DNA from: Ichthyophonus hoferi
Taxonomy: Eukaryota; Opisthokonta; Ichthyosporea; Ichthyophonida; Ichthyophonidae
Reading direction: 5' to 3'
DNA length: 22,754 bases
NCBI GenBank assembly: GCA_002751075.1
Contig: NAOQ01000504.1
Location: 1 to 22,754 of the forward strand
The notes under the pieces are model-generated. The model searched no databases, was not told the DNA's origin, and was given only the letters and a program-made list of their open reading frames with translations. How positions within the stretch are numbered: position 1 is the stretch's first letter; each line of letters opens with the position of its first letter. A program made the position numbers and the translations under genes. This document shows, one piece after another, positions 1 to 10,492 of this stretch.

Positions 1-953
1 TCCAAAACTGCGTCTGGGGCTGTACAACAGAGTTTGAACCGGTGTGTGGATCAGATGGCATAACCCATTCCAATTTATGCGAACTAGAGCGCGCTTCATG
101 CAAAAGTCTAACAGGTCCTATTACTATGGTCAGCGAGGGTGTATGTGAAGGTGGTCCTGGACCTGTCGAAAACTGCTCATGGAGCTGTATAACAGAGTTT
201 GAACCAATGTGTGGATCAGATGGCATAACCTATTCCAATTTATGTGAACTAAACCGTGCTTCATGCAAAAGTCTAACAGGTCCTATCACTACGGCAAGCG
301 AGGGTGAATGTGAAGGTGGTCCTGGACCTGTCGAAAACTGCTCCTGGATCTGTACAGCTGAGTTTCAACCAGTGTGTGGATCAGATGGCATAACCTATTC
401 CAATTTATGCGAACTAAACCGCGCTTCATGCAATAGACCAACAGACCCTATCACTATGGTCAGCGAGGGTGAATGTGAAGGTGGTCCTGGACCTGGCCAA
501 AACTGCCCCAAATTCTGTACAAGAGAACTTCGTCCAGTATGTGGATCTGACGGCATAACGTATCCTAATCTATGTGTGCTAAACCGCGTTTCATGCAATA
601 GACCAACAGACCCTATCACTATGGTCAGCGAGGGTGAATGTGGCAGTGCTCCGAGTACCACTACACAGACTCCCGTGCCTACAACGGGCACTGGTGGCTA
701 TGTGGTTCCTGTTGTTTTCCCAACGTATAGCCTCACTTCTACCCCATGTAAGCGAGCTAAAGACTGCATTGCTGTCTTTGGCCGTCAGTATTCCTGGAGA
801 TGTGTTGTAAATCGTGCCTGTAAGGCCAAGGTATGCAACAAGTTCAAATCTCCTCGTCGCCGTATTAAATGCATTAAGGAGGTATGCGCTAAACGAATGG
901 CATCTAGGGTTGGCCGTTGTAAACCTGTTGCTAGAAGGAACAGATCAGGCTAG
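1..953 (+). CDS. Multi-Kazal-domain protein, 3' part (serine protease inhibitor-like)
   Basis: The frame is open from base 3 to the TAG at 951-953, and the 5' part lies outside the window. Four Kazal modules run first to last Cys at 9-146, 174-311, 339-476 and 504-641. Each is 46 residues with Cys spacing 3-7-10-6-14 and the hallmark CGSDGITYxNLC. Kazal domains are secreted, disulphide-rich inhibitors of serine proteases. The P1 position (second residue after Cys2) reads Thr, Thr, Ala and Arg, so modules 1-3 would favour elastase- or subtilisin-like enzymes and module 4 trypsin-like ones; this is inference. Modules are joined by an identical EGGPGP linker. After module 4 come a Thr/Pro-rich spacer and a strongly basic tail with eight Cys, which I do not recognise. 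No intron is visible. The signal peptide is not in the window. It could also be a matrix protein rather than a dedicated inhibitor. Confidence 0.93.
   Translation, partial: QNCVWGCTTEFEPVCGSDGITHSNLCELERASCKSLTGPITMVSEGVCEGGPGPVENCSWSCITEFEPMCGSDGITYSNLCELNRASCKSLTGPITTASEGECEGGPGPVENCSWICTAEFQPVCGSDGITYSNLCELNRASCNRPTDPITMVSEGECEGGPGPGQNCPKFCTRELRPVCGSDGITYPNLCVLNRVSCNRPTDPITMVSEGECGSAPSTTTQTPVPTTGTGGYVVPVVFPTYSLTSTPCKRAKDCIAVFGRQYSWRCVVNRACKAKVCNKFKSPRRRIKCIKEVCAKRMASRVGRCKPVARRNRSG
9..641 (+). repeat. Tandem coding repeat, 165-bp period, four Kazal units
   Basis: The first Cys codons of the modules fall at 9, 174, 339 and 504, exactly 165 bp apart. Units remain close at the nucleotide level even at silent sites, for example the shared stretches encoding GSDGITYSNL and TMVSEGE. 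This suggests recent unit duplication or gene conversion. Unit 4 is the most diverged. More units probably lie left of the window. Confidence 0.93.
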
Positions 954-1075
954 ATTTTTAAAATTGTGTTTGTTGTTTTTATTGAACTAAGATAAGATGT
1001 GCATAGTAGATGACTAGTTCATTGAGAGATTTGTAATCACATCACTCGTTTTTTTAATACCATTATATATGAAAT

Positions 1076-1081
1076 AATAAA
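1076..1081 (+). terminator. Polyadenylation signal AATAAA of the Kazal gene
   Basis: A canonical AATAAA lies about 125 nt downstream of the Kazal stop codon on the same strand. It is the first such hexamer after the stop. The rest of 954-1850 holds only short AT-rich open frames with no recognisable protein, and I see no gene there. Confidence 0.55.
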
Positions 1082-1851
1082 GTGAAATAAGCCCAAAATC
1101 CGAGTTTGTAAAGCAAGACCTTGAAGATGCAAACAATGAAAGCATTAACCCGACATTAGCATAATAGCGTACCATAGATAGTTTATTATAGCCCATGTTT
1201 TTCACGCATTTATGTCAAGATTTATTTGATAGGGATTTGTTTTAGACTGAATTGTATATTATATCATACAAACGTTTATATTGATCCGTTTTGATCCATA
1301 TGGGCTTCAAGGCCATTACTTTCAATTCATATATGAAAATCCGTTGGTTTATCTTCATATGTATCATGTATGGAAATGAATCAGAAAACTCTACCAGATA
1401 TATGAAGACACAGATATTATATTTGACTGGTTGCAATTGTCGTAGAAAAACCAATATTTCATATAGATTATGAGCAATTCGAGCTTCCATTTTTCCATTT
1501 TTTCCCCAAACTACACTAAAAAGGGGAGGGAGAAAACATGGTATTGATTGCATATTGAAGAGGTCAACCGGTATAAAATAATAAGGATCATACTGAACCA
1601 ACCCATCCCATCACAAATAATAGCAGCTAACAACTAGCATTTAGGTCTACATCTGGATTCTCACACTACTAACTACTACGCAACACACTATCATTGGCTG
1701 TACTATTTAGCACAATTGTTCTCAACCCAGAAGATCCTGGATTAAAATCAAAAATAATACAAATCTTACTAATTTCTAATGCTCATTAATCTTAAACTTA
1801 AACGTACTCCTAAACTGCTTGACAGTAGTGTAACTCATATTTACAGTCCAG

Positions 1852-1857
1852 TTTATT
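1852..1857 (-). terminator. Polyadenylation signal AATAAA of COQ6
   Basis: AATAAA on the minus strand (tttatt on +) sits about 146 nt past the COQ6 stop at 2003-2005. With the Kazal signal at 1076 it marks two convergent transcription units separated by roughly 0.75 kb. Confidence 0.55.
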
Positions 1858-2002
1858 TTGTCTCCCCGATTTGAAAAGGTTGTTTTTTATTTTCAGAAAG
1901 AGTTAAGAACCCGAAGTGGGCCACAAATGTCAAAACATTACTAAGCGCTGACTTGTGACCTTCTAGATACATGTTGCAACCCACCGATGGACAGGGTACA
2001 CA

Positions 2003-5000
2003 TTAGTCTGCCATGGCTTGATCAACCAAAAGTTTCTGTATGGGACAGCAATTAGACTCAGAGAAAATGTAAGTAACTGCCGAAAATATTACACACAGGC
2101 GTGAACAATCGAACATTCTTACAAATAAAAAAAACCCACGGTGCCGCAACACGTGTACATTATATAGCCTATGTATTGGATTCTATTGGGGAAACCTTTA
2201 AAGTAGCAGCACAAAAAAAATCAAAACCAATCAAAAGCCCTATTTCAAAATCCAACCAGTCCCACAAATATACACACAACTAAATATATATGTATATATG
2301 TATCATTTCATTATTGTACCCTCTCCAACCACCAAGAACGCGACCTTACTCTTATACAGCGAACTCTATTATATTCTCGTTTCAAAATTATATAACTATT
2401 CGTTTTTATTACACTATCTTTACCTCATTTTCCATTGCGATCATTTTACTTACAAGAATCCTATCCGCAAAGACTTTCCAAGCTCAACAATACATAAACC
2501 ATAATGTCACAAATCATACTTTCGCTGGGCACTATCGCATATGCTATCAGTTTACCCTTTATTTTATCTGTATATCTTTATATACATGAACTCATTCCTT
2601 TCTATTTTCACTTCCTGTGCATATTAAACATTATAGAAAGCACAGGCAAGGTCCATATGGTTCTGTATAATACATACACAATGGATGTAACCCATAAACT
2701 ACTTTACCTTAAGTGGGCCAAGTGAATTAGTAGCATTCATGCCCAGAGATCGCAGCAAAACAATTGGAGGAAAGTCAGTGGTGTAGAGTCGTTTAATCGT
2801 GTCTGTAGCAATCATCATAGGTGTATTGGCTCTTTGCCTGGCGGTCTCATATGCGAGAAGGGTCGTTTTGCTACCTATTAAGTATAAGTACACGTATAAG
2901 TATTTACATATGTGTAGGTACATATGCATAAACAGATGAGTTTGGTGGTAATCATAAGAATTAAAATAGTTAATAATAATAAAAAGGTAAGGTATAGTAA
3001 GAACAGGAGGGTAATAAGAAAAAAGAAAAAAGTTTAAAAGAAAAGCATGTATGTAGTTTCAAAAAGACAACAAACCCATAACCAAAAGAGAAGATAAGTA
3101 TAAGAGAGTAAACTCAATTGAAAGAATAAACAAATATGACATAGAAAAGTAATAGAAAATCGAAAAGATAAAATCCAAATGCAGAAAACAAAAAGCAATG
3201 CATATATTTATACACAGTTAAAACACCTAGGCCAATCCATCGACCTATATATATATATACATCCTTTTCTCTTTCTCATTTATTCACCCTGTTGTTTTCT
3301 TTTGGAGTATGTTGCCTACCCAAGTCCTATTTGTCATACCCAGTCTTTATCTTTTTAATATCTCCCTACATCTACTCTATTTTTTTCTTCTTTTCCTTTC
3401 TATTCCACCCCTCTTCATACTTTAACGTCCCAACTACAATCATCATACTTGATATTTCTCTCTTATCTTTCCCTTCCAGCTTTTTTCACTACATTTTTTT
3501 TTGACTATTGATAACCTAAGATATATATATATATATAAATTAATTACAAATTACTCTTACTACTTTATACCTTAATATCTCTCACAATCACCACAGCAGG
3601 TCAAATTCATATATATTATTAATTCCTATCTATACATTTTATTTTCCTCAAGCAAACCTCCCATCTTTTTCTTATCATCCTGTCCACCATACATATACTA
3701 TATACTATATACTATGTAACTCTAAATCCTATATAGTACATACACAACATCAAGTCCATCTTACAGAATGTATAACTAAGCATTGTCTGCCAAATTTACC
3801 ACCCCACCCATATAGCTATCTATCGTTTTCCTTAAAAAAGGGTCCAGTGTATGATAAGTAAAAGAACACTATAAATCAATCATAATTATTATTTTTTCAT
3901 TTTTTTCTTCCAGAACATCATTATTATTTACTCGAAGCTGCTACCAAATCCTTTGTATTTTTTTTTTTTTTCATTTTTTTTTTTTTCATTTGTTTTCTTA
4001 CCCAACTCCAATCCACAGAAGGCATCATGAATCACTCTTTTGGATAGATCCTCCGCGTCTCCAAATCCAGAATTGACACCCTGACCAGCCAATGGGTGCA
4101 TGCGGTGTGCAGCATCTCTGGAATTTATAAAGGAATTAAATGGCAATAGTGTTAGAGATATGATATGCTAGGATATGATAGGATAATATGTAGTACGATA
4201 TAATATAATAGGATAAGATATGGTATGGTATGATATGGTGTAGTATGATATGGTATGATATTACAATACTTCCGAGGGTGATTGGTAATATGCACTTTCG
4301 TTTAATATGTTTTATGAAGTGAGAAGACATTTTTCTATGTTTTAAGGCAGCATACACAATACACATAAATGTGCTAAGGAAGTGTGAGAAATAAATAAAT
4401 ATGTGGGAACAGAACAGAACAAAACAATGAAATTATACATATGTGTAGTCAACCAAGCCTTTGAAATGATCGGGTGGCTATTTATAACTCCATGATACTC
4501 ACCCTATCAGAGCTAGCCGTTCAGATACATATTGTTTTGAGTGGCTCAGTCCTAAGGGGAAGGATGCTCGACTCTTTTCCATTACACTCTTTATGGTGGG
4601 AGGCATTCGGGGGGGTTTAAGGCCGTTACGGTGATAGGTTCCAGTCTAGGGAGCCAAAGGTTATTAGTGGTTTGTTAACTAGATGGTGACTTAGAATAAA
4701 ATAAAGGTTCAATGAAAGAGCAGTATAGGGTATGTAGATAAAATCAAAAAATGGACAATGGTCCAATGGCGTCACGTATATATAAAAATTAATTGTAGAA
4801 TAAAGATGATAAGGTGTAGTAAATCAATTCGTTTAAAATAAATATAAACATAAACCTATGGATAAACCTGAAGCTACCAATAAATATGAAAAATAAAAAG
4901 AGAAAAAACTAATTAGCAGGTATTCAAGGATACATATTCTTTGGAATATAGACTGTATAGTCTGGTCATAGGCTGGTAAACAGTGAGTAATACTGTTAAT

Positions 5001-8000
5001 AAAATATCATAGAACTAGAAAAAAAAACAAATATAAGAAGCTAAAGAGGCTAGATATAAATAGGTAGTATTTATAGACAGAGAAGTCGAAACAATATCAT
5101 GTAAGTATATTAATTACTATGGCTAAATTTCATAGCAAAACACAAACAAAAGGGATATGAGAGGCATGATAGAAATAGAGGCTGGTAGTAGGTAGATAGG
5201 TAAATACACACAGTGGGTCCTTCAGCAAAGGGAAAGGACTTGGATGGCTCGGCAGTTAATGCTGTGTTGAGTGCTGATACAAATTCTTCAGCTGGCAGCT
5301 CTACCAACATCTTAGCTAAAGAAAGGGTGCGATACAACTATTAATCAATTTATTTTAGTTTTTAAATATAACCATTATAACAATTAAATCACTTTGTTAC
5401 GTTTTTCTGATGTCATGGACAATTATTTTTACTTTTTTTTCCCTTCCCACTTCTTATACGGGGAGGGTGCGGAGGTTTTGGCTTGCATGGAATGTTAATG
5501 CAAATGTAGCATACATGTTCTATCAGAATAACCACGACTATGTATGAATTACCAGTGTACGTAGTACCTACCCAGGGCTGGTGACGTAGACCACACCAGA
5601 CTGCTTACAGTATCAGTCATCTGTGAAAGAGAGGTCAAGAAAGTAAGGATCCAATCATTTTGAGCCACTAGTATGATACACAATACCATTGCAATCTTAC
5701 TATTTATGCACATTCATGCATATTCATGTATGTTGTAGAGGTTTAGTTTAAAAATTATTATGTACCATGTGTACCAATTAAGACTGGACATTTGTATTAA
5801 TGAAATAAATAAAGGTAAAAAACGAGCGATAGTATTTGATAATATAAAACACAAAAAAATAAATAACAAAATACGTTGCTTACCGGGAGGATAGCAACGG
5901 GTCCAGTGGGGATAAATCTCTGCCATGCTGTTGTGTTGCCATTTGGAGAAAGAGAGGAAGGCTCCAGCTCTAGAGTACCTACTACACCACTTTGTTGGTA
6001 CTGTATGTATGTATGTATGTATGTATGTATGTATGTATGTGTATGTTTATGCATATGCATATGCATATGTATAAGTAAACGTGTTAAGTATATAGATTCA
6101 TATGCGCTAAAAGACATAAGGCACGCAGTACCGAGAGAATAGAAGGATACTGAGTAAATTAATTAGCCAATAATATATATATGCAAAGGACTAGCAATAG
6201 TAAAGCTGCAACTAAACATAGAGATCCGCTGTACTAATTACTCTACTAATTACAACCATGTGATCTTCAACCAATAAGAATCATAATGCATGATAACTTA
6301 ACAGATATGGTTAGTTAATCATATGTTATGCCCAATAAATTAGAACCATTTGCTTTTATTTATTTTTACGAATAAAACTTCCCAATTTTTATCTGCATTG
6401 GCAGCATCTATCTATTGTTTTCATATCATATACAAACTGGTTATGTAATATGGGCTAAATTATTACTGGGTAGATATAAATTCCAATGTTTATTGGAACC
6501 AATTGGTTCCGATTATGTGTACATACTCTTAATATAATTGGCAATTGTCTTCAATAAGTAGAAGCCATCGGCTATACTGGATAGTTACAGGTAATAAAAT
6601 GGAAGGGGGTGGAATATGAAGGATCATTGGAGGAAAGAAAAAGTTTAAGATAAAGGCAAAGAGATAATTGGAGGAAAAACATGAACAAAACTAAAGATAA
6701 AACAGGCAGATTAAAAGAATTAACCTACATCCCAGCCTATAGTATCTATTCCCATGGACTTTCGGACAAATGAGTTGGCCCCATCTGCACCAATCTGTCA
6801 AAGAAGTTCACAATACGTTAGGTATATAGCCTGTAAGTCACAGGTCTAGCACTAGCCACACTACATACCTCTGATAGTATAGTATGGTATAGTATAGTAT
6901 AGTATGGTATAGTATAGTATAGTATGGTATAGTCTAGTATGGTATAGTAGAGTATGGTATAGTATAGTATAGTATGGTATAGTATGGTATGGTATGGTAT
7001 GGTATGGTATAATATAGTATAGTATAGTATAGTGTAGTACAGTATATATAGTATAATATAGTATGATATAGTATAGTATATTACATTGAGTTTATATTGT
7101 GGTTGATTTATAAAAAAGTCAAGAAGTGTCATACGAAACTTTTTCTTCATCCTATTGTTAATATTTCTCCTCATTATAAATATTAGCATGTTAGTGTATA
7201 CTTAGACCAATGTCACTTTAACGTTAAAGTATTCTAACCAATCAGCACATACAAATAAAGAGATGTTATATATGAAAGATATCCAGTTAGAGAGAAGATA
7301 CATATATACAAACCAATAAACGGGTTTTCAGCACTCGGCCATTTTGCAGTGTGACAGTGATCAAATCACCAGGCCCCTTTGCCTATTAATACAGTAGAAC
7401 TTTAATTAGATACCGCCACTCCTTAGAGGAACAAAGCAGAACAACATCCAAACCATAGGGGTTGCAATGATACATGCAGGTTTATATGCGAATATATACG
7501 TGCTGATCATTGCCTATATATCTTATTATACTATATTGTATTGTATTATATTATATTATATCCTGTTATATTACACTATATTACATTATATTCCATTCCA
7601 TTCTATTATATCCTATTATATCCCATTATATTATATCCTATTATATTATATCATATTATAGTCTATTATATATTATTATTATACATTCCCATATGAACAC
7701 ATATGCTCATACATCGGTAGAGAAAGGGCCGTGGAAATCATCGTGATATTAGCCATTCTTCACCAATAACTATTTTCCTTTTAAAAGTAACACAGAATAA
7801 TGATTGGCGAGCGGATCGTATGGAATGTCATGGCTAATATATATTCCTGCCCAATCAGAAATTTGATTTAGGTTTTCACAGATAACACTATTACTAGAAA
7901 AGATGAAAAACAAATAATAATATGTGAACACAGATATAGAAATAATCAACCAATCGTCCTACAATAAAGAAAGTGATGACCAATAATATGCATGCAAACA

Positions 8001-10223
8001 CCGATGCAAAAACAAAAAAAAACATGAGAGCAATCAAACTATTATAATACAGCACAACAAGTATCGACTATTATATTACTACACTCCTATACTATTACTA
8101 TTAATCCTATACCTTCTCCACCGATGCAATACGCACACCCCATGAAGCCTCGACCTTTCCCTGCTCATTAATAACCCTCTGTAGTGAGGCCTGTATCAGC
8201 TTGTTCTCCACTAGGTACCCTAGGTTATCTCGCCCGACAGCCTTGGCGTCAAAATCTATGCCTGAATCCGCACAAGCATCCCATACCTACAGGGAAAAGA
8301 GAGATAGGAAAGATAGAGAGAATACGGTACTGTTGATAACTGTTGATATATAGGAAGAATTGGAATGTCTATAGGTGTTAACCTCTATAACCTCTAGTAA
8401 ACATAATGTAAGGTATGGTACGTGTACGGGTATGTCTACATATGTGTATTTACATCCATGCATGTATACATGTATACATACATACATAACATAACTATTT
8501 CACAATCAAAATCATCACAGCCAAGTATCAATACCATTAAACTTTCCATAGCCAATAGAAATACCAATATAAAAATACACCCACTACCATTGGGTCTATA
8601 CTTACTTGCATATGTTGATAAGGTCGCGCCCTGACTCCTTCAATAATCTCCCATGCCTTAAGAGCTGCAAACATCCAATTACTATTCATGATTATATATA
8701 ACTAATTGCATTAAAATGCATATTGATATGTGATTGGTCATTGTTTTTAGTGTTTTATTACTTATTATTGACTGTACAGTAATATATACATCTTTTTATT
8801 TATTTGTAACGTGAAATATTGGTTGAATACCAATAAATATTGTCTACCAATTTATAATGTTAATTTTTAAAATTAAAATGCCATTATTGGATGGTTTTCT
8901 TATAATCACTAGACATCTAATTCTTGTTCAATATAGTCACTGAGCATTGGTATAATTACAATCTATTACTGATAATACATATAAAATATACCATACTATA
9001 CATATCATATGATCAGTATAACATAGATTTTTTTTTTTGATACTCTTTTTTTTTAAAAAAGCAATGAATAATATTCAAAATAAATAATATATCACATATT
9101 TACAAGGTACGTAATTTTTAACATCTATAATATATAATACTTATACTACAATATATTTCTATCTTGTCATCAACTCCTTTCTTTTTATGTTCCAGTGTTA
9201 CACTCTACATTATACACTATACACTATATACTATACATTATTTAAATCTATCTATCACCTTTAGTAATAATTATTTCTCTAACTCATTATTTATTTATTA
9301 ATTTTTTTATTGTTTTATTACTTTTTTACTCTATCTCTAATATACATGTCCACTTGTTCTCTTACACAAGAATACTAACCTAACTATAAATCCTTCTACT
9401 TCCAAGTATAGACATGAAAATCGTCACCTCTTCCTCATAGACTCATAATCACGAAGTTTATTTCTGTGCAAATATGTTGCATTATTTATTTATTTCTCAA
9501 TCTGTCTATATATATATGCAAAATAATAGGCAATAAAGATGAGAACTACTTACACTTCAGAAAGTTGACACTAGCAGCCCTCAAGGCTACTACACGATTA
9601 CTAATGGGTGTTTGCTTAGTAGGAAGTTCAGGAGGATTAGGCATACCGTCTAGCATGACTATCCTGTGGTTTGCCATATATGATGACCCACCTACAAGGG
9701 GGATAAAGAAAAGAAAGGTATTAGATACATTACCAATAGGGTGATGCGGAGGTAAAAACAAATTAACTCCGAAAGTTTTTACATGTTTTTTACATGCTTG
9801 CGTGCTTCTAAAAATATATGTTCTTAACATACATATACATTTTAAAGAAAAAAAAATATGCATGTATATGTAGCTGTATGTGTGAAAGTGTGTGTTTATA
9901 TCAAAAAATTTATATGCGCCAAAACCTACACATAGATGTATAAAACATTATATATCAAATAAAATATACTAAGCTATATGTAATATATGTATATATATAT
10001 ATATATATAATTTTGAGTCTACAATGATAAACTTACCAAGGGCACACGCCACAGCCGATCCTACTAACCCACTCCCACATACAACAACATCAACATGCTC
10101 TGGTGTAGGTGAGGCTTTTGTGGAGGCTTGTGGTCCACTGGCAGCAGCAAAACACCGACGGGAGGAAGAGGAAAGAATTCGGCTATAGTTCAACGCCAAT
10201 TGTAAAGGCTGTCTCTGTAACAT
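2003..10223 (-). CDS. COQ6: Ubiquinone biosynthesis monooxygenase COQ6, mitochondrial (13 exons, complete)
   Basis: This flavoprotein hydroxylates the coenzyme Q ring in the CoQ synthome on the matrix side of the inner mitochondrial membrane. Exons in transcript order: 10223-10037, 9691-9554, 8664-8606, 8286-8113, 7382-7314, 6794-6729, 6000-5884, 5620-5572, 5315-5212, 4645-4503, 4117-4002, 2874-2708, 2035-2003. They give 1422 nt and 473 aa (human about 468). All introns are GT-AG and all junctions keep frame. Residues 1-40 are basic/Ser-rich like a mitochondrial presequence. Residues 45-62 hold the Rossmann FAD motif [26 protein letters not shown] (210-217) is the mid-protein DG motif, and [16 protein letters not shown] from residue 369 is the second FAD (GD) motif. 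[18 protein letters not shown] and FPLGL also match the human protein. The last exon codes only [10 protein letters not shown]. Exons 5 (donor GTTTGT) and 9 (donor GTGTGT) have weak donors, chosen because they alone keep frame and homology. Nothing looks broken. Confidence 0.96.
2036..2707 (-). other. COQ6 intron 12 (AT-rich, no gene seen)
   Basis: This 672-nt intron separates the penultimate exon from the 11-codon last exon. Several overlapping open frames on the + strand (2101-2725) are low-complexity, Ile/Tyr/Ser-rich and differ from frame to frame as expected of AT-rich noncoding DNA. I see no RNA gene or mobile element. Confidence 0.6.
2940..3500. repeat. Purine-rich then pyrimidine-rich switch in COQ6 intron 11
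   Basis: On the + strand about 2940-3215 is strongly A/G-rich, then about 3255-3500 is strongly C/T-rich (ctttctc-type runs). Both lie in the 1127-nt intron 11 (2875-4001). The intron also contains tandem TATAC/ACTAT runs near 3700 and long T tracts at 3887-3988. No coding signal was found. Confidence 0.6.
4150..4262. repeat. Degenerate pentanucleotide tract (GATAT/GGTAT) in COQ6 intron 10
   Basis: About 110 bp are built from five-base steps of the form (A/G)GATAT or GGTAT with frequent substitutions. It lies between exons 10 and 11. It belongs with the similar tracts at 6876-7083, 7520-7677 and 12245-12352. Confidence 0.8.
6002..6070. repeat. (GTAT)n microsatellite followed by (GCATAT)n, abutting COQ6 exon 7
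   Basis: About eleven GTAT units run from 6003, followed by GCATAT units to about 6069. On the minus strand this reads (ATAC)n ending directly in the cag of the exon 7 acceptor at 6001-6003. The tract therefore takes the place of an ordinary polypyrimidine tract. Confidence 0.9.
6876..7083. repeat. Pentanucleotide tract (GTATA/GTATG) in COQ6 intron 5
   Basis: About 200 bp of near-perfect five-base units, mostly AGTAT or GGTAT, in intron 5 (6795-7313). The G-to-A interspersion suggests a minisatellite with mutated units. Long Tyr/Ile-rich open frames across it result from the period and are not genes. Confidence 0.92.
7520..7677. repeat. Pentanucleotide tract (TATTA/TATCC) in COQ6 intron 4
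   Basis: About 155 bp of five-base units TATTA, TATCC, TATAC and TTCCA in intron 4 (7383-8112). It is roughly the complement type of the 6876-7083 tract, with exon 5 lying between them, so the two could pair imperfectly. Confidence 0.88.
8665..9553 (-). other. COQ6 intron 2 (AT-rich, no gene seen)
   Basis: This 889-nt intron holds T-runs (9030-9050, 9298-9330), short TA repeats and many CCAAT/ATTGG pentamers. I see no open frame with protein character and no tRNA or transposon ends. Confidence 0.6.
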
Positions 10224-10336
10224 TATTGAAACCCGTAAAATATAAAATACAAATAAAAATAATAATAAATATCTTAAAAGATATTCAACTATATACTAGC
10301 TGGTATAATAAATAACATTTTATGTTTGTTAATGTT

Positions 10337-10342
10337 TTTATT
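10337..10342 (-). terminator. Possible minus-strand AATAAA upstream of COQ6
   Basis: AATAAA on the minus strand lies only about 115 bp upstream of the COQ6 start codon. It could end a minus-strand transcript coming through the gap. In such AT-rich DNA a chance hit is likely. Confidence 0.2.
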
Positions 10343-10390
10343 TTGGAAAGAGAATGATTGGCCAGTCAATATATATTAATAGTGATTGGC

Positions 10391-10454
10391 TAGTTGTTGA
10401 CCAATAAAATAATGATACCTTGGTTAGTAGTTGACCAATAAATTAATGATATCA
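10391..10454 (+). repeat. Imperfect 34-bp tandem repeat containing TTGACCAATAAA
   Basis: Two units starting at 10391 and 10425 share TAGTnGTTGACCAATAAA followed by nnAATGATA. The same core GTTGACCAATAAA recurs near 22620. The repeat lies upstream of COQ6 and just before the assembly gap. Confidence 0.75.
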
Positions 10455-10492
10455 TATTCAGAGGACTGACGTATAACTTTAAATCCTTAACA

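Noticed and set aside
395-691. 98-codon minus-strand frame antisense to the Kazal repeats
   Set aside because: It is a shadow of the repeated, strongly coding + strand with no independent signal.
1242-1601. 119-codon minus-strand frame between Kazal and COQ6
   Set aside because: Composition is mixed but I see no known domain, splice context or homology; it probably lies in intergenic DNA past the COQ6 polyadenylation signal.
6818-7189. 123-codon Tyr/Ile/Leu/Thr-rich frame
   Set aside because: It follows the pentanucleotide repeat of a COQ6 intron; a stop-free period explains its length.
4150-7677. CRISPR-like or satellite array
   Set aside because: Units are only five bases and degenerate, with no spacers; these are simple repeats in introns.
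7467-7746. Two overlapping Tyr/Ile-rich + frames
   Set aside because: They are products of the TATTA-type tract, with different frames giving similar peptides.
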